This document shows, one piece after another, positions 54,491-62,758 of a stretch of 64,000 nt of DNA. How positions within the stretch are numbered: the stretch's first letter is position 1; each line of letters starts with the position of its first letter. The notes beneath the pieces were generated by a model. That model had not been told where the DNA came from. It saw only the letters and a list, made by a program, of their open reading frames with translations, and ran no database searches. The DNA is from Phycisphaerales bacterium (lineage in GTDB: Bacteria > Planctomycetota > Phycisphaerae > Phycisphaerales > UBA1924): positions 124,001 through 188,000 of the forward strand of contig JAJDDK010000005.1 of assembly GCA_029260345.1 (NCBI GenBank), read 5' to 3'. A program made the position numbers and the translations under genes.

Positions 54491-55285
54491 TCATCGTGCC
54501 CGGGCCACGACGTAGACGACGAAGTTTTCGTCCAGGTCATCGGCGGATTCGATGGGCCGCAGAAAGAGCTTGCCGTCGTCATCAACTGCATCACCGAACC
54601 GATCGTGAATCTCGATGCGCGTGAATCCCGCTTCGGTCATTGCGTCCCGCAGTTCGGGAACAGACCACAGGCGCCAGTGATAGACAAACGCATCCATCAA
54701 CGCCGGGCCGTGCTCAGGATGAAAATGCATGGCGTTGACGACCTGCGCCGTCATGGGGTCAGCCTCACGCTGCTCCCAGACGTAGCGTACGCCGTTGCGC
54801 AGCTCGATTTCGGATTCCCCGAGCGCGAAGGCGTCCACGCCGCCGTAGATATCGAGAGCGAGAATGCCTGCGGAGTCCGGCGTCGCCGTGAGGCGAGCAC
54901 GGGCATGGCGCAGATAGGCCAAGAGCGTCTCGCGCGATTGCAGTTCGCAGATCGAGAAATTGAGGACGGCGATCAGATCCGCGGGATCGCAGACGTCTTG
55001 CACATCGGCGCGGTGCGCCGTGAGGCGCGGCTCCGGCCCGGCCAGCTTTGCAAGTCTTTGCAAGGGCTCATCATCGTGGTCGACGCACACGGCGCGATGC
55101 TGCGGATCGAGCGCCAGCCAGGCGCGAGAGACGGCGCCGGCGCCGCAGAAATCTTCACCGAGTGTCAATTCGCGTGGCGACTCATCTTCGATGAGGGCGC
55201 GCAGAAACTTCGCCTGAAGTTCAGGCGTTTGCGCCGCTTGTTCGTAGAGTTCGAAGCGGTCAGGCGAATGCTGAACTTTCGTCAT
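54491..55285 (-). CDS. Class I SAM-dependent methyltransferase
   Basis: A protein of 264 residues starting MTKVQHSPDRFELYEQAAQ. Motif I is LTLGEDFCGAGAVSRAWLA, an unusual glycine-loop form, with the acidic residue AVCVDHDDEPL at the end of strand 2 and ADLIAVLNFSICEL at strand 4. The substrate is not evident. Its ATG overlaps the stop of the upstream lipoprotein gene (ATGA), linking their expression. It ends about 65 bases upstream of the vWA gene's start. Confidence 0.82.
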   Translation of the reverse strand: MTKVQHSPDRFELYEQAAQTPELQAKFLRALIEDESPRELTLGEDFCGAGAVSRAWLALDPQHRAVCVDHDDEPLQRLAKLAGPEPRLTAHRADVQDVCDPADLIAVLNFSICELQSRETLLAYLRHARARLTATPDSAGILALDIYGGVDAFALGESEIELRNGVRYVWEQREADPMTAQVVNAMHFHPEHGPALMDAFVYHWRLWSVPELRDAMTEAGFTRIEIHDRFGDAVDDDGKLFLRPIESADDLDENFVVYVVARAR

Positions 55286-55905
55286 GGTTTTGCGGGCGCC
55301 GCGCTGCGCAGGAATCGTTCAAAGGCGTCGTGCTCAGCAATAACGATTTCATTAGGACCGACCATGCGCGGGAAGACGGAGCCTTCGGGTCCGCCTTCGA
55401 CAATCGCCGCGTACAGCGTCCAGTCCTTCATCTCGGTCTTTTCGCCACCGGGAGGGCCGGCGAGATACGTTCCATGGAACACGGCGCTCGTAATGTGCAG
55501 CCCGTGTGAATCAAACTCGGTGATCTCGGGAAGGGTGGGCTCGCCCTTTTCATCGAGGACGAGGCGTGCCCATCGCAGCAGGTTGTCTTCGACGGAGCCA
55601 CCTTGGCCGGGGCCGAAGTGGAAGACGACAACTTCGGCGCCGCGCTCGCGCGGGCCGACTTCGAATTGCGCGAGGCGCATGCTCGAATCCGGGGTGACGC
55701 GCCGCCAGTCTGCGTCGGGATGCCATGTAAGGCCGGCGAAGGTCGCGTCCGAGGTTTCCGGCGCCGCGACAGGAGCCGCCTCCGCTGGCGCCGCTGTCTC
55801 CGGGGGATTGTCAGTGACGTACTTCCCTTCAGGAGGTGACTCGCCGCAAGCGACGAGAACAGCGCAGAGCGGGATGAGCGACGTCAATGTGAGTGCGTGT
55901 CTCAT
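55282..55905 (-). CDS. Putative lipoprotein
   Basis: A protein of 207 residues starting MRHALTLTSL at 55905. The signal ends in the lipobox AVLVACGE (cysteine about 20). A Pro/Ala/Glu-rich linker follows, then a compact beta-rich domain (TFAGLTWHPDADWRRVTPDSSM ... VVVFHFGPGQGG ... SAVFHGTYL). This GLTWxxPxxW, F.FG.GQGG pattern is seen in small planctomycete lipoproteins with unknown roles. Expression appears coupled to the methyltransferase that follows. It is divergent from the SpoU gene, with only 23 bases between the two starts. Confidence 0.75.
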   Translation of the reverse strand: MRHALTLTSLIPLCAVLVACGESPPEGKYVTDNPPETAAPAEAAPVAAPETSDATFAGLTWHPDADWRRVTPDSSMRLAQFEVGPRERGAEVVVFHFGPGQGGSVEDNLLRWARLVLDEKGEPTLPEITEFDSHGLHITSAVFHGTYLAGPPGGEKTEMKDWTLYAAIVEGGPEGSVFPRMVGPNEIVIAEHDAFERFLRSAAPAKP

Positions 55906-55928
55906 ATATGGGATAGTAGAACACAGAC

Positions 55929-56765
55929 GTGCCGCTGGATCACCCATTCATCCCGGTTTCCCGCTTTGACGACCCCCGCATCGCGGATTTTCGCAACGTG
56001 AAGGACCGCGACCTCGCCGGGCGGCGGGGTGTGTTCATCGCGGAGGGGGATCTGGTCGTGCGGCGGCTCCTGACCGAATCGCCCCTGAAGACGCGCGCTG
56101 TGCTCGTGAACCCGAAGCGGGCGGAGACCATGAGCGAGGTGCTGGCAGCGAGCGCCGAACACACGGCGGTCTATGTCGCAGAGCAAAACGTCTTTGATGA
56201 CATCGCGGGCTTCCATTTGCATCGCGGCGTGCTTGCGGTTGGCGAGCGGCCGCCCGAACGCGCGCCCGCTGAGTTGCTCGAATCATTCAGCGGACCTTCG
56301 ATGGTCATCGTGCTGGAGGATCTGACGAATCACGACAACGTGGGTGGGATCTTCCGATGCGCCGCCGCCTTTGGTGTGGATGGATTGATGCTGACGGAAC
56401 GCTGCGCTGATCCGTTCTATCGAAAGGCGACGCGAGTTTCGATTGGCTCGACTTTGACTGTTCCTCACGCGCGCGCACCGCGAGCGAAGGATGCGATCAC
56501 TGCACTCCATGATGCGGGTTATGAGACGATCGCGCTGACGCCTTCTTCCGATGCGGTCGAAGTATGTCAGTGGCGGCGGGAGCGCCGCAAGGCTTCGCGC
56601 CTCGCAATTCTTCTTGGCGCTGAGGGCGATGGTTTGAGCAGATCAGCGCTGAAGCTCGCGGGGCATCAGGTGCGTCTGGGTCAGATGGTGGGGGCGGACA
56701 GCTTGAACGTGGTTGTCGCGGCGGGCGTGGCATTGCACGCGTTGCGGGAAACCCCGCGTGAATAA
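55929..56765 (+). CDS. SpoU/TrmH-family RNA 2'-O-methyltransferase
   Basis: A protein of 278 residues with a GTG start at 55929. The N-terminal part is a substrate-binding domain (FIAEGDLVVRRLLTESPLKTRAVLVNP). The SPOUT core has the three TrmH motifs: VIVLEDLTNHDNVGGIFRCAAAFGVDG, LLGAEGDGLSRSAL and MVGADSLNVVVAAGVALHAL. It methylates a ribose 2'-OH in rRNA or tRNA using SAM; which RNA cannot be read. The closest well-known members act on tRNA G18 or 23S rRNA G2251. Confidence 0.92.
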   Translation: MPLDHPFIPVSRFDDPRIADFRNVKDRDLAGRRGVFIAEGDLVVRRLLTESPLKTRAVLVNPKRAETMSEVLAASAEHTAVYVAEQNVFDDIAGFHLHRGVLAVGERPPERAPAELLESFSGPSMVIVLEDLTNHDNVGGIFRCAAAFGVDGLMLTERCADPFYRKATRVSIGSTLTVPHARAPRAKDAITALHDAGYETIALTPSSDAVEVCQWRRERRKASRLAILLGAEGDGLSRSALKLAGHQVRLGQMVGADSLNVVVAAGVALHALRETPRE

Positions 56766-56855
56766 GGACATTCAATCATTGCGACGGTGCGCGGCGGCTC
56801 TTAGACTCGTCGCTCGATCGATGCGGGGACATGAGGGTCGCCGACGGGGGATGAG

Positions 56856-58346
56856 ATGACGCCGAACGAGCGGACAGCGCTGCTTCAGGAAATCAACGGC
56901 CACATGCGGCGCGGCGACATGGCGTCGGCGCGCCAGCCGGTGCAGTCGCTGCTCGACGCGAATCCCGACGATATCGATGGTCTCTCGATCGACGGAATCA
57001 TTAAGTATTCCACCGGGTTTCTCGACGAAGCAGAAGTAAACTTTCGGCGGTTGATTGAGTTGTATCCCGGTCGTCCGGAGGATCATTTCAATCTGGCGCG
57101 GCTTCTCACTCGAAGCGATCGCATCGAAGAAGCAATTGCGGAGTACGACGAGGCGCTGCGCTTGCGACCCGAGAATTTGAAACCGCTCGAAGGAAAGGCC
57201 CAATTGCTTGTGCTTGCGGATCGCAAGGACGAAGCGCGGGCGCTGCTTGAAGAGCAGATCAACAAAGGCGGCGATCTGCCGGGTTTTGGTCTGATTCTGG
57301 GAACCATTGAGGAACAAGCAGGTGATTACGAAGCGGCGGTGCGGATTGCGGAGAAATTTGCTGGGAGTTCCTCTGGTGATGCGCCGACGAATCGACAGTT
57401 GTTTCTGCTGCTTGGCCGCGCACTGGAGAAGCTGGAGCGCTACGACGATGCGTTTCGCGCCTTTCGGCGTGGCAAGGCGTACGGCGCCATGCCGTACGAC
57501 CAGGCGGGGTTTCGCGATCGCGTCGACCGGACGATCAAGATTTTCTCGAAGAAGAATCTGAAGTCGATGCCGAAGTCATCGCAGGACTCCGAATTGCCGG
57601 TGTTCGTGACGAGCATGCCGCGCTCGGGCAGCACGCTGGTGGAGCGCATCATTGGCGCCCACTCGCGCGCCAAGAGCGTCGGCGAGATCATCGTGATGCA
57701 TCGCGTCGCCATGGGTTCTGCAGAAACGCTGAAGACGCAGCGGCCCTATCCGGATTGCATCGAAACGACCACGCGCAAGGGGCTGGACACACTGGCGCGG
57801 CAGTATCTCGACGAGGCGGAAAAGCTGGCTGATGGCCACGATCGCATTGTTGATAAAACGCTTGAAACGTGGCAGCACGTAGGCCTCGTGCAGATGATGC
57901 TCCCCAACGCGCGGGTGATCAATGTGCGCCGGCACCCGATGGATACATGTTTGTCGTGCTATATGGCGGCGCTCAATCCAACGGTGCACACGTTCGCGTC
58001 GTCGCTTGAGGATCTCGCGGCGCACTATCGTGAATACGACCGGCTGTGCAAACACTGGGCGCAATCGGCGGGGATTGATTACATGGAGATCCGCTACGAG
58101 GATCTTGTGGATGATCAGGAAAAATGGAGCCGCGACATCATTGATTTCTGCGGCTTGGAATGGGAAGACGCGTGCCTCCAGTTCCACAAGAAATCATCCG
58201 GTTTGGTGCTCACGTTGAGCTACGACCAGGTGCGCCGACCGATTTACAAGTCAGCGCTGGATCGCTGGAAGCGATACGAGAAACAGCTTGATCCGCTACG
58301 CCGGTTGATCGGTGATCTCGTGGACGAGTATGACGCGGGCCGATGA
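56856..58346 (+). CDS. TPR-containing sulfotransferase
   Basis: A protein of 496 residues. The N-terminal half (about 1-230) has tetratricopeptide repeats with the W/L-x-x-L-x-x-x-y pattern (AIAEYDEALRLRPENLKPL; GDYEAAVRIAEKF). The C-terminal half is a sulfotransferase: the 5'-phosphosulfate loop PRSGSTLVERII (255-266), KTLETWQHVGLVQMMLP, and VINVRRHPMDTCLSCYMA with the 3'-phosphate motif. It would transfer sulfate from PAPS to a carbohydrate or protein, guided by the TPR domain. It ends 14 bases from the convergent halogenase-like gene. Confidence 0.9.
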   Translation: MTPNERTALLQEINGHMRRGDMASARQPVQSLLDANPDDIDGLSIDGIIKYSTGFLDEAEVNFRRLIELYPGRPEDHFNLARLLTRSDRIEEAIAEYDEALRLRPENLKPLEGKAQLLVLADRKDEARALLEEQINKGGDLPGFGLILGTIEEQAGDYEAAVRIAEKFAGSSSGDAPTNRQLFLLLGRALEKLERYDDAFRAFRRGKAYGAMPYDQAGFRDRVDRTIKIFSKKNLKSMPKSSQDSELPVFVTSMPRSGSTLVERIIGAHSRAKSVGEIIVMHRVAMGSAETLKTQRPYPDCIETTTRKGLDTLARQYLDEAEKLADGHDRIVDKTLETWQHVGLVQMMLPNARVINVRRHPMDTCLSCYMAALNPTVHTFASSLEDLAAHYREYDRLCKHWAQSAGIDYMEIRYEDLVDDQEKWSRDIIDFCGLEWEDACLQFHKKSSGLVLTLSYDQVRRPIYKSALDRWKRYEKQLDPLRRLIGDLVDEYDAGR

Positions 58347-58360
58347 CCGGCGCCGCGAAT

Positions 58361-60136
58361 TCACGTGTTCATCTTGATCGTGCCTGCGGCGCCGTGTTCT
58401 TCAAGCGTGCGCTGTGTGTCTGACGATTTGCGCACGAACTTGGAATCTTTGATGCTGATGTTCAGCACCGGGCGCTTTTTGTTCTTGCTGCGGATGACCC
58501 AGCCTTCCTGAATCAGAACTTCCAATGCCTGCATGCAGAAGACCAGCGCAAATTTCTGTTCGAACTGAGATGAATTCGACTGAAGCGTCTGGCGAAGCAG
58601 CTTGATGATCTCTTCTCCATCGCTGGTCGCTTGCAAAACGTCAATCACGATTTTGTACATGCCATGAAGAGGCAACTGCTTGCTTCCTTTTCTCCAGCAG
58701 TCGATCTGTATGATGCGCCCTTCACGGAGCATGCCCATGTACGCTTGTTCGGCGCCATGGAAATTGAGTTTGAAGACGTTGTAGCCATTGCAGAGAAGCT
58801 CGCATTCGCGTTCACGATCGTCGAAGAGCTCCAGCACTTGTTTGGCGCTGGCGATGTCAAACGATCCGAACGTCGGTAGTCCGAGCGATTCGGTCGTAAA
58901 GCCGCCCTGACTCAGCCAGCGCCACGCCTGATTGGGCGTCAGATTGACGCCGGCTTCCTTTGCGATGGCGCTGCAATGATCTTTCAGATCAGTGAAACAG
59001 CCGTTGGCGCTGTACCAATACTGGGCGAAGCGAATGTGCTGTTCGATGTTGGTGCGATTGCGATCGTTGTAGCGTCGGCGCAACCAATCGGCGTCCAGCT
59101 CGCCGCGTTCAAGTTCGAGAATGGTGTATGCCGCCTCACGGCCGGAGCCGTGCGCCAAGCTCATGCCCGCGGCGAGAATTGGATCGGCGAACCCGGCCGC
59201 CTCGCCACACAAGAACCAGTTCTCGCCAATGATTGTGTCTGCGAGGTGCGACCAGTCTTTGCAGGATTGAATGGGGCCTTCACGTTTGGCGTTGGCCGTG
59301 AGTTTTTTGATGGTTCCCTGGTCGTCGAGCGCCTGGAGGTAAAGCTCCTCCGGTGTCTTGCCGGATTCCTTGTAATACTCGCTCGGGCAGATCAGGCCGA
59401 TGCTGGTGCGCGTCGGCCCAAGTGGAATGAACCAGATCCAGCCGTACGGAAGGCTGCGCACCTGCACGCGCGTCGCGCCGACGCCGATTTCAACCGCCCA
59501 CTCCGCATTCTGCCAGTAGTCCCACACCGCGATATTGCGCAGCGTCTTGGGCGCCTGTGAACCAATGCCAAGCGCGCGGCGCAGCAGGCCAACGGTTCCG
59601 GAGCCGTCGATGTAATAGCGCGCCGTGATCACCTCGCCGGTGTGCAATCTGAAACCTTCAATGCGATCACCGTCGACGAGCACTTCTTCAACGCGCGTCT
59701 CCTCGCGCACTTCAACGCCCATTGACCGTGCTTTGTTCAGCAGGATTTCATCGTAGATCGCGCGATCGACCTGAAAGGCCGTGTGCTTGCGCTGCCCGTC
59801 GTACATCGCCGGGCGCGGCTCATCCTGCCACTTCTCCACGGGATAAAAATCAAAATCCCATTGGTCGGCGTCTCGCCCCCAGGTGTACGACGCGCCGATC
59901 TTGATCGGAAAGCCTGCGGCTTCCACATCATTCCACACGCCCATCTCATTGAGAATGGGGCTGATCGACGGCAGTTGACTCTCGCCAACGTGATCGCGAG
60001 GAAACTTTTCCTTTTCGAGGATGATGACGCTGAGGTCGGGATTGTATTTTTTCAAAAGGGTGGAGACGGTCGAACCGACCGGCCCGCCTCCGACAATCGC
60101 GACGTCATACATAAATGATTCCGTATTGGGCGTCAT
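58361..60136 (-). CDS. Flavin-dependent halogenase-like protein (copy 1)
   Basis: A protein of 591 residues. FAD-binding GGGPVGS opens the chain (VAIVGGGPVG, 12-20), DHVGESQLPSISPIL follows, then GFPIKIG with Lys79, the position of the essential lysine of tryptophan halogenases. YGWIWFIPLG (231-240) is a full WxWxIP halogenase motif. GEAAGFADPILAAGMSLAHG closes the FAD domain. A C-terminal extension of about 160 residues (after FGSFDIASAK) lacks a recognised fold. It thus fits flavin-dependent halogenases, probably of the variant-B type, or a related flavin enzyme that keeps these motifs. The tandem copy lies 41 bases upstream. No reductase partner is near. Confidence 0.78.
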   Translation of the reverse strand: MTPNTESFMYDVAIVGGGPVGSTVSTLLKKYNPDLSVIILEKEKFPRDHVGESQLPSISPILNEMGVWNDVEAAGFPIKIGASYTWGRDADQWDFDFYPVEKWQDEPRPAMYDGQRKHTAFQVDRAIYDEILLNKARSMGVEVREETRVEEVLVDGDRIEGFRLHTGEVITARYYIDGSGTVGLLRRALGIGSQAPKTLRNIAVWDYWQNAEWAVEIGVGATRVQVRSLPYGWIWFIPLGPTRTSIGLICPSEYYKESGKTPEELYLQALDDQGTIKKLTANAKREGPIQSCKDWSHLADTIIGENWFLCGEAAGFADPILAAGMSLAHGSGREAAYTILELERGELDADWLRRRYNDRNRTNIEQHIRFAQYWYSANGCFTDLKDHCSAIAKEAGVNLTPNQAWRWLSQGGFTTESLGLPTFGSFDIASAKQVLELFDDRERECELLCNGYNVFKLNFHGAEQAYMGMLREGRIIQIDCWRKGSKQLPLHGMYKIVIDVLQATSDGEEIIKLLRQTLQSNSSQFEQKFALVFCMQALEVLIQEGWVIRSKNKKRPVLNISIKDSKFVRKSSDTQRTLEEHGAAGTIKMNT

Positions 60137-60176
60137 TGGGCGTGCACTCGCGAGCGATGGTCCGCACGGGTCCGGA

Positions 60177-61952
60177 TCATGTATTGACCTTGATCGTGCC
60201 GGCGGCGCCGTGTTCTTCGATGGCGCGCTGAGTGTCCGCCGTCTTGCGCACGAACTTGGAGTCCTTGATGCTGATGTTCAGCATGGGACGCTTCTTGTTC
60301 TTGCCACGAATGACCCAGCCTTCCTGAATCATCACTTCCAGCGCCTGAACGCAGCGCACCAGTGCAAACTCCTGCTCAAATTCAGAGGAGTGTGACCGGA
60401 GCGCCTGCCGCAGGAGTTTGATCATCTCATCGCCGTCGCTCGTTGCATTCAGCACTTCAAGCACAATCTTGTAGATGCCGAAATTCGGGAGACGATTGGC
60501 GCCTTTTTTCCAGCATTCGATGCGCTCGACGCGACCATCGCGCATGAGTCCCATGTGGTCTTTTTCGGCGCCGTGCAAATTGAGTTTGAAGACGTTGTGC
60601 CCGTTGCACAGCAATTCGCACTCACGATTGCGATCGTCAAAGAGCTCAAGCAACTGCTTGGCGCTGGCGATGTCAAACGATCCGAAGGTCGGGAGGCCGA
60701 GCGATTCGGTCGTGAACCCGCCTTGACTGAGCCAGCGCCAAGCCTGGTTTGGCGTCAGGGAGAGGCCGGCCTCCTTGGCGATTTCCTGACAGTGTTCGCG
60801 CAGGTCGGTGAAGCAGCCGTTGGCGCTGTACCAGTACTGCGCGAAGCGGATGTGCTGCGCGATGTTGTTGCGATTGCGATCGTCATAACGAAGGCGCAGC
60901 CAGTCGGGGTCGATCTCGCCGCGTTCGAGCTCGAGAATGGTGTACGCCGCTTCGCGGGCGGAGCCGTGCGCCAGGCTCATGCCCGCCGCGAGGATCGGGT
61001 CGGCAAAACCGGCGGCCTCGCCGCACAGGAACCAGTTCTCGCCGACGATTTTGTCCGCGAGATGAGACCAGTCCTTGCAGGACTGGATCGGGCCTTCCTG
61101 CACCGCGTTCGCAGTGAGTTTCTGAACAGTCTCCTGCTCGCTGATGGCTTTGAGGTACAGCTCTTCAGGCGTCATGCCCGAGTTCTTGTAGTACTCACTC
61201 GGGCAAATGAGACCAATGCTGGTGCGCGTCGGACCGAGCGGAATGAACCAGATCCAGCCGTAGGGAAGACTGCGCACTTGCACGCGCGTGGCGCCGACGC
61301 CGATCTCAACGGCCCACTCCGCGTTTTGCCAGTAATCCCAAATGGCGATGTTGCGCAGTGCTTTGGGCGCGACGGATTCGATGCCCAGCGCGCGGCGCAT
61401 CAATCCGACGGTTCCGGAGCCATCCACGTAGTGCTTGGCCGTGATGACGTCGCCGGTGTGCAGTTTGAAGCCATCGACGCGATCGTCGGTGATCATGATC
61501 TGTTCGACGCGCGTTTCTTCGCGCACCTCAACACCCATCGCCTTGGCTTTGTTGAGAAGAAGCTCGTCGTAGATGGCGCGATCGACCTGAAAGGCCGTGT
61601 GCGTACGCTGCCCTTCGTACTTCGCGGGGCGCGGCTCATCCTGCCATTTTTCAACCGGATAGAAATCAAAATCCCACTGGTCCGCGTCTTTGCCCCACGT
61701 CAGCGACAGGCCGATCTTGATCGGAAAGCCCGCGGCTTCCACATCGTCCCAAACGCCCATTTCCTGAAGAATGGGCATGATCGACGGGAGCTGGCTCTCG
61801 CCGACGTGGTCGCGCGGGAACTTCTCCTTTTCGATGATCACGATGCTGAGATCGGGGTTGTATTTCTTGAGCAGGATGGCGACGGTCGTGCCCGAGGGCC
61901 CGCCGCCGACAATCGCTACGTCGTACGAATTCGCCTGACCGTTCTGGATCAT
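60177..61952 (-). CDS. Flavin-dependent halogenase-like protein (copy 2)
   Basis: A protein of 591 residues starting MIQNGQANSYDVAIVG at 61952, with GGAGGA upstream; a GTG six codons earlier is possible. It is roughly four fifths identical to copy 1 by eye and shares every motif at the same position: GGGPSGT, ESQLPSIMPIL, Lys79, WIWFIPLG and GEAAGFADP. The C-terminal 160 residues are also conserved. Equal length and tight spacing point to a tandem duplication followed by divergence. The two genes are probably co-transcribed (gap 40 bases). Substrate specificity is unknown, as neighbouring genes offer no natural-product cluster. Confidence 0.78.
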   Translation of the reverse strand: MIQNGQANSYDVAIVGGGPSGTTVAILLKKYNPDLSIVIIEKEKFPRDHVGESQLPSIMPILQEMGVWDDVEAAGFPIKIGLSLTWGKDADQWDFDFYPVEKWQDEPRPAKYEGQRTHTAFQVDRAIYDELLLNKAKAMGVEVREETRVEQIMITDDRVDGFKLHTGDVITAKHYVDGSGTVGLMRRALGIESVAPKALRNIAIWDYWQNAEWAVEIGVGATRVQVRSLPYGWIWFIPLGPTRTSIGLICPSEYYKNSGMTPEELYLKAISEQETVQKLTANAVQEGPIQSCKDWSHLADKIVGENWFLCGEAAGFADPILAAGMSLAHGSAREAAYTILELERGEIDPDWLRLRYDDRNRNNIAQHIRFAQYWYSANGCFTDLREHCQEIAKEAGLSLTPNQAWRWLSQGGFTTESLGLPTFGSFDIASAKQLLELFDDRNRECELLCNGHNVFKLNLHGAEKDHMGLMRDGRVERIECWKKGANRLPNFGIYKIVLEVLNATSDGDEMIKLLRQALRSHSSEFEQEFALVRCVQALEVMIQEGWVIRGKNKKRPMLNISIKDSKFVRKTADTQRAIEEHGAAGTIKVNT

Positions 61953-62105
61953 GGGGCTCTCTTCCTCCACCCGGGCGCGTCAACCACCGCCGCGACGCCG
62001 GGAGGACAAGTCTACCCCACGCGGCGACGGGTTCCAGCGTCGAAGTGATTGCCGCGGGAGCGGTTGCCCGCACAACCGGAACGGGTTTTCGGACGGGTGT
62101 TGGCC

Positions 62106-62648
62106 TTAGAAGCGGCGGCGGCGGGCGCTGAAGGCGCCAAGGGCGAGAAACGCCGTGGCGCCGGTTCCGGGCGCTGGTGTATAGCCCTTCCCCGGCCCTT
62201 GGATGTTCATTTCGAAATTTGAAAAGACGCTGGGGATTTCGTCTGCGGAAAAATCATTTGTGACGGTGACCGTCCAAAACCCGGCGCCGCTCAGGCCATC
62301 GACAGCGATGTTGTCTCCATACGTCCCGGTTGGTCCTGAGCCAGGGCCGTCATATGAAACTGGCAATCCCTGATTATCGTGACCGGCAATTGAAACGGAA
62401 TTGGAATTCGGGTCAGTGATCGTGATTTGCAGATCGGACGCCCACGAACTGTCGCCGGGGTTGAACCAATCAAAATTCCAATTGCATCCCGACATCGAGC
62501 CGGAAACACCAACTGAAAACGAAACGCTTTCACCGCCGGCGAGTTCAAAGGGCCCAATCTGGGAAAAGTAGACGTCGGCCTGAGCCGCGGTGGTGAAACC
62601 AGCGGCAAATCCGGCGAGGGTGATGGCATTCATGGATCGCTGGCGCAT
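62106..62648 (-). CDS. Exported protein with PAPG-CTERM-type sorting tail
   Basis: A protein of 180 residues. The ribosome site AAAGGAGG, at ideal distance from the ATG, is one of the best in the window. A signal peptide ends near TAAQAD. The mature part is a beta-rich domain (ASDLQITITDPNSNSVSIAG; FWTVTVTNDFSADEIPSVFS) similar in outline to the P-domain-like part of the protein at 28705. The C-terminus TPAPGTGATAFLALGAFSARRRRF has the Pro-rich motif, hydrophobic helix and arginine cluster of PEP-CTERM-type signals. The sorting enzyme is not in the window. Confidence 0.8.
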   Translation of the reverse strand: MRQRSMNAITLAGFAAGFTTAAQADVYFSQIGPFELAGGESVSFSVGVSGSMSGCNWNFDWFNPGDSSWASDLQITITDPNSNSVSIAGHDNQGLPVSYDGPGSGPTGTYGDNIAVDGLSGAGFWTVTVTNDFSADEIPSVFSNFEMNIQGPGKGYTPAPGTGATAFLALGAFSARRRRF

Positions 62649-62758
62649 GAAAAGCCTCCTTTGCGTATCACCAAACGTAACACGCGCGGGAGGCTCATGA
62701 AAGCACTGAATGATGATTTCACGCCGCCGGTGAAGCGGTGTGGGTCAATCGCGGCTTC

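Noticed and set aside
60555-62048. Open frame of 497 codons opposite the second halogenase-like gene
   Set aside because: It is an antisense shadow of a well-supported gene; equivalent shadows appear opposite copy 1 in shorter form.
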